DNA of 64,000 bases from JACKAQ01 sp965227145 (GTDB lineage: Bacteria > Calditrichota > Calditrichia > RBG-13-44-9 > J075), in NCBI GenBank assembly GCA_965227145.1, contig OZ245730.1, positions 1,488,001 through 1,552,000 on the forward strand, written 5' to 3'. Below the pieces are notes generated by a model, which worked only from the letters and a program-made list of their open reading frames with translations, ran no database searches and was not told where the DNA came from. How positions within the stretch are numbered: the stretch's first letter is position 1; each line of letters opens with the position of its first letter. Below are positions 62,601 to 64,000 of the stretch, piece by piece. The translations under genes were made by a program, and so were the position numbers.

Positions 62601-64000
62601 GCGAGCGGCGGTTCGCTGCAATTTCCGCAAATGTCCGAACGGACATTCCGGTGCTGTCGGCGAGCGTTTTCGCAAGAACGATATTGACATCCGCGAGCAA
62701 TTCTCCGGGTGAAACCACAATTTTTATTTGCCGGAAATGGCTGGTTGCCAGTTGTTCATGTGCCGGTTGCCGGCTGCTCAAATTCATTTTTTCCAACTGC
62801 GGATAGCTGCGCTCAATGCGCTGCGAAAGCGCTTCCAGCATCGGATAACGGCTGTTGCTCTGCGCAAATGTGACACCCAGATAGTAGCGTTTTTTGGCTT
62901 CGCCGCCGGGCAGCATATTTTCGATTGCTCCGCTCAATTCGGCAAAGCCCGGTTTGTTGTCCGCCATTTGGAAAATACCGGAAAAAATTACCGGTCGATC
63001 CGCCGGTTTGGCGAACACGGCAAAATCGGGGTGGGGAAGTGAGCCATTTTTTTTGACGCTGCCGTTTTCTTCGGCACATTCGATTGCGGAGCGTATCTCC
63101 TGCAATATGGTCGGATTATCAGTTGTGTTGGCATTTGAACATTCGAGAACCGTAACCGCTTTTTTGCCTTTTAACAAATGGGTCATCGCAGCCGATGGAA
63201 ACGGTCGCAACTGATTTAGACTGAGAACGGTTAACCGGATTTTTTTCCGGGAGCGGATGTTTTCGGCGACTCTTTCCGCATCGTCTGAAATAGCGCCGTT
63301 TGTAATCACAAGATATTCTGCAGCGTCCACTACACGATTGTTAATTTCATAATTTCGACCGGTCAGACCGGCAAATTCTTTGATACTCAATTGGATCAGA
63401 TTCGGCAAATGCGATTCAAAAAATGCCTGTTGGGCAATCGCTGCGCGATAATGCAATTCGCCGGCGTTGAAATCAACCAGCCCCAACGGGCGATCAAAAT
63501 CGAGCCATTTCGGGACGCGGCGGCGTTTTTCGCCAAACACCATTCGCTGCGATTCGGTCGGTGCATCGATCTCGGATTCGGCAGAACCCAAATATTTTCT
63601 GACCAGTTTTTCGTCCGGAATATGCACCGTTTGGATGGATTTTCCGGTGTATTCAAAATCGAACGCAACAACACCGGGAACCAGCGCAAGCTCGGCAACG
63701 CGCCGGGCAATGAGCGTAAAATCCAGCATTTCCTGCACATTTTTGGCGATAAACTGGAAAAATCCGCTTTTTCGCAAATGATCCAGCGCAACATAACCGG
63801 TTGGATTTTCTGCAGATGCGTTAAGCATCAGTTGAATCACCTGTGGCGATTTCCAGAAATTCCCGGTTCGCAGGCTTTCCACAATCATTGCAGAATCGCT
63901 GTCGGATAACAGCGTTGCCGCCCGTTGCCCGCTCAGCGAGACACCTTGTCCGGTGAGCCAGTTGGTTTCCCGACCGGTATTTTGTCCGCAAATCAACGTG
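59623..64000 (-). CDS. divergent PFOR-like giant protein, ferredoxin domains kept, TPP site missing (partial)
   Basis: Runs off the window; the visible ~1457 residues read as pyruvate:ferredoxin oxidoreductase in domain order. They run from the end of domain I (NVQEMLDFTLIARRVAEL, near 87-104) through domain II with LTGRNYEINNR, a gamma-like region (about 425-640), an EKR-like linker, and two [4Fe-4S] motifs, CTACGSCWINCP and CSACGGCVRVCP. The C-terminal domain VI aligns by shape (AFPLFLYDP; LVVLIEESTLP), but no GDG thiamine motif, no GxGCG cluster motif and no cysteine at all are visible after the second ferredoxin motif. It probably cannot decarboxylate pyruvate; it could be an electron-transfer partner for RnfC/D. 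Ends in a coiled-coil-like helix. Confidence 0.8.
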   Translation of the reverse strand, partial: TLICGQNTGRETNWLTGQGVSLSGQRAATLLSDSDSAMIVESLRTGNFWKSPQVIQLMLNASAENPTGYVALDHLRKSGFFQFIAKNVQEMLDFTLIARRVAELALVPGVVAFDFEYTGKSIQTVHIPDEKLVRKYLGSAESEIDAPTESQRMVFGEKRRRVPKWLDFDRPLGLVDFNAGELHYRAAIAQQAFFESHLPNLIQLSIKEFAGLTGRNYEINNRVVDAAEYLVITNGAISDDAERVAENIRSRKKIRLTVLSLNQLRPFPSAAMTHLLKGKKAVTVLECSNANTTDNPTILQEIRSAIECAEENGSVKKNGSLPHPDFAVFAKPADRPVIFSGIFQMADNKPGFAELSGAIENMLPGGEAKKRYYLGVTFAQSNSRYPMLEALSQRIERSYPQLEKMNLSSRQPAHEQLATSHFRQIKIVVSPGELLADVNIVLAKTLADSTGMSVRTFAEIAANRRSQAYSIEMTEDNKTAQISNASCDAMIFSQTVFANDLSALKNSGLAIIQSPQSGEWIWKNFSETVRRQIQEKHLKIWVVNTTTVNTDIPGYAKLIRQLTLCGAVFAHSTIIDGEQQTLLKFLRQRLAKQFSDNPVLLEELSNAVKNGMSGKTVIDWQNFPEIPRKPATEIPAPLAIRQQQKKDGSVFDPARFWDSVGYFYATGTADQTLTDPFMATASMPGSSAAARDLSDLRSEIPQLIPENCTACGSCWINCPESALPVTVQDVASFIKTGIADCQQHGHSVIQLQRVADPLGKVAYRIFAADELREHRTLGSLLDAAFAQLVEKMNLTDDALATLQGEFAPLSEMVRHFPVVRTKTFFDDPQQQQKNSGMMFSLTVNPSSCSACGGCVRVCPENALEMVAQNEDIIANYRRNWQFSMNLPENSIDQMSTFVSGENPISNGYLMMNRRVYHSQFGGDNIYPGSGSKTAAHLIFASAEMEMQPRVDAFLAELDSLISALKTKAQHLLTAAVQVNDFEVFGQKLAKLERGDVSIQDVTGLLDDKANKPKLDSKKLELLSQTIAEIEKLRDLHKTRANLSLLFNGDRIAIWGANYPHNAFPFPSLHAAKGDISKLATEVFNGIVNQYSDTFTAVRRATLIAKDEFTPAKNALDTPIGWQQFTPSEKALVPPLVVLIEESTLPSQSLTGFAGMLSGHFPVKLAILNGNPLTPPETGLWALTHPETFVLQSTPGVPAHSLAGLRRGFQYPGAAVFHLYTAEPFQHGIDTNMVVRQEKLAVATRAFPLFLYDPSVAGSFSERLDLSGNIDYSNDWVQQKQQLSQNSRTVDNQLTVAHWAVSEGRFRNEFRALDKSEWQDNQLPLAEYLALEPQKRAEFTAVITLENQQKQKVRIRVSEKLVAAAEQRLRFWQTLQELAGTRAAVNRAIIDQIRAESDAETRRQTEAIAAEYSEQLAALDAQHWQIYHQRLTEKLIRLYANGSPETLQKSLREFAGEND

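Overview
The window looks like chromosomal DNA of a free-living Gram-negative bacterium of the FCB superphylum, perhaps Calditrichota, KSB1 or Ignavibacteria-like. The evidence is a C-terminal Asn-Tyr-Pro-Asn-Pro-Phe-Asn (type IX secretion-style) sorting domain on a secreted M1 peptidase, several outer-membrane and lipoprotein genes, a BamA-like barrel fusion, a phosphate porin, and Rnf/PFOR-type redox genes. The phylum is an inference; a 16S or marker-gene search would settle it. I see no transposase, integrase, phage structural gene or CRISPR array. Coding density is high, with only two gene-free stretches above 300 bp.

Layout: 0-8.2 kb (mostly minus strand) holds a small hypothetical gene, glutamate dehydrogenase, a three-gene envelope operon (MA-like peptidase/PD40/BamA-barrel fusion, PQQ-propeller lipoprotein, PEGA protein) and an RluA pseudouridine synthase. 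8.4-12.5 kb (plus) holds an AAA/DUF4143 ATPase, a Uma2 nuclease-fold protein, mnmA and a single-domain GlmU-type nucleotidyltransferase ending in a clear terminator. 12.8-17.0 kb holds a multi-PAS histidine kinase, its NarL-type regulator and a lone receiver protein.

17.2-27.7 kb is a complete phosphate-acquisition locus: DUF47 protein and Pit transporter, OprP-like porin, PstS, PstC, PstA, PstB and PhoU. Three upstream regions carry repeated TTGTAAC/TTGCAAC heptamers with regular 11-bp or 9-bp spacing, which I read as Pho boxes. PstC and PstA both carry very large extra-membrane insertions.

27.7-41.2 kb is an envelope and cell-wall turnover district: a PpiC-type lipoprotein, a DUF2911 protein, dipeptide epimerase, an amino-sugar kinase, a NamZ/DUF1343 exo-muramidase, an M1 aminopeptidase, a class-A beta-lactamase-like hydrolase and a large amidase lipoprotein whose 5' end is overwritten by a palindromic repeat. 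Together they could strip, cleave and recycle muropeptides. 41.3-47.1 kb holds a metallophosphoesterase, transaldolase, a GH9 plus polysaccharide-deacetylase fusion and an M48 lipoprotein.

47.2-56.6 kb is mixed housekeeping and accessory: tRNA-Thr(CGU), a sucrase/ferredoxin-like protein, rpsD, a GNAT-nitrilase fusion, DUF486, a jacalin-lectin plus HhH fusion, a divergent Hsp70, DoxX and MscS. 56.6-64 kb (minus) holds a hemerythrin protein, rnfD, rnfC and a giant PFOR homologue cut by the window edge. That homologue keeps two ferredoxin clusters but lacks the thiamine-diphosphate motif and every C-terminal cysteine. With an Rnf set consisting only of C and D, this is the strongest candidate here for an undescribed redox system.
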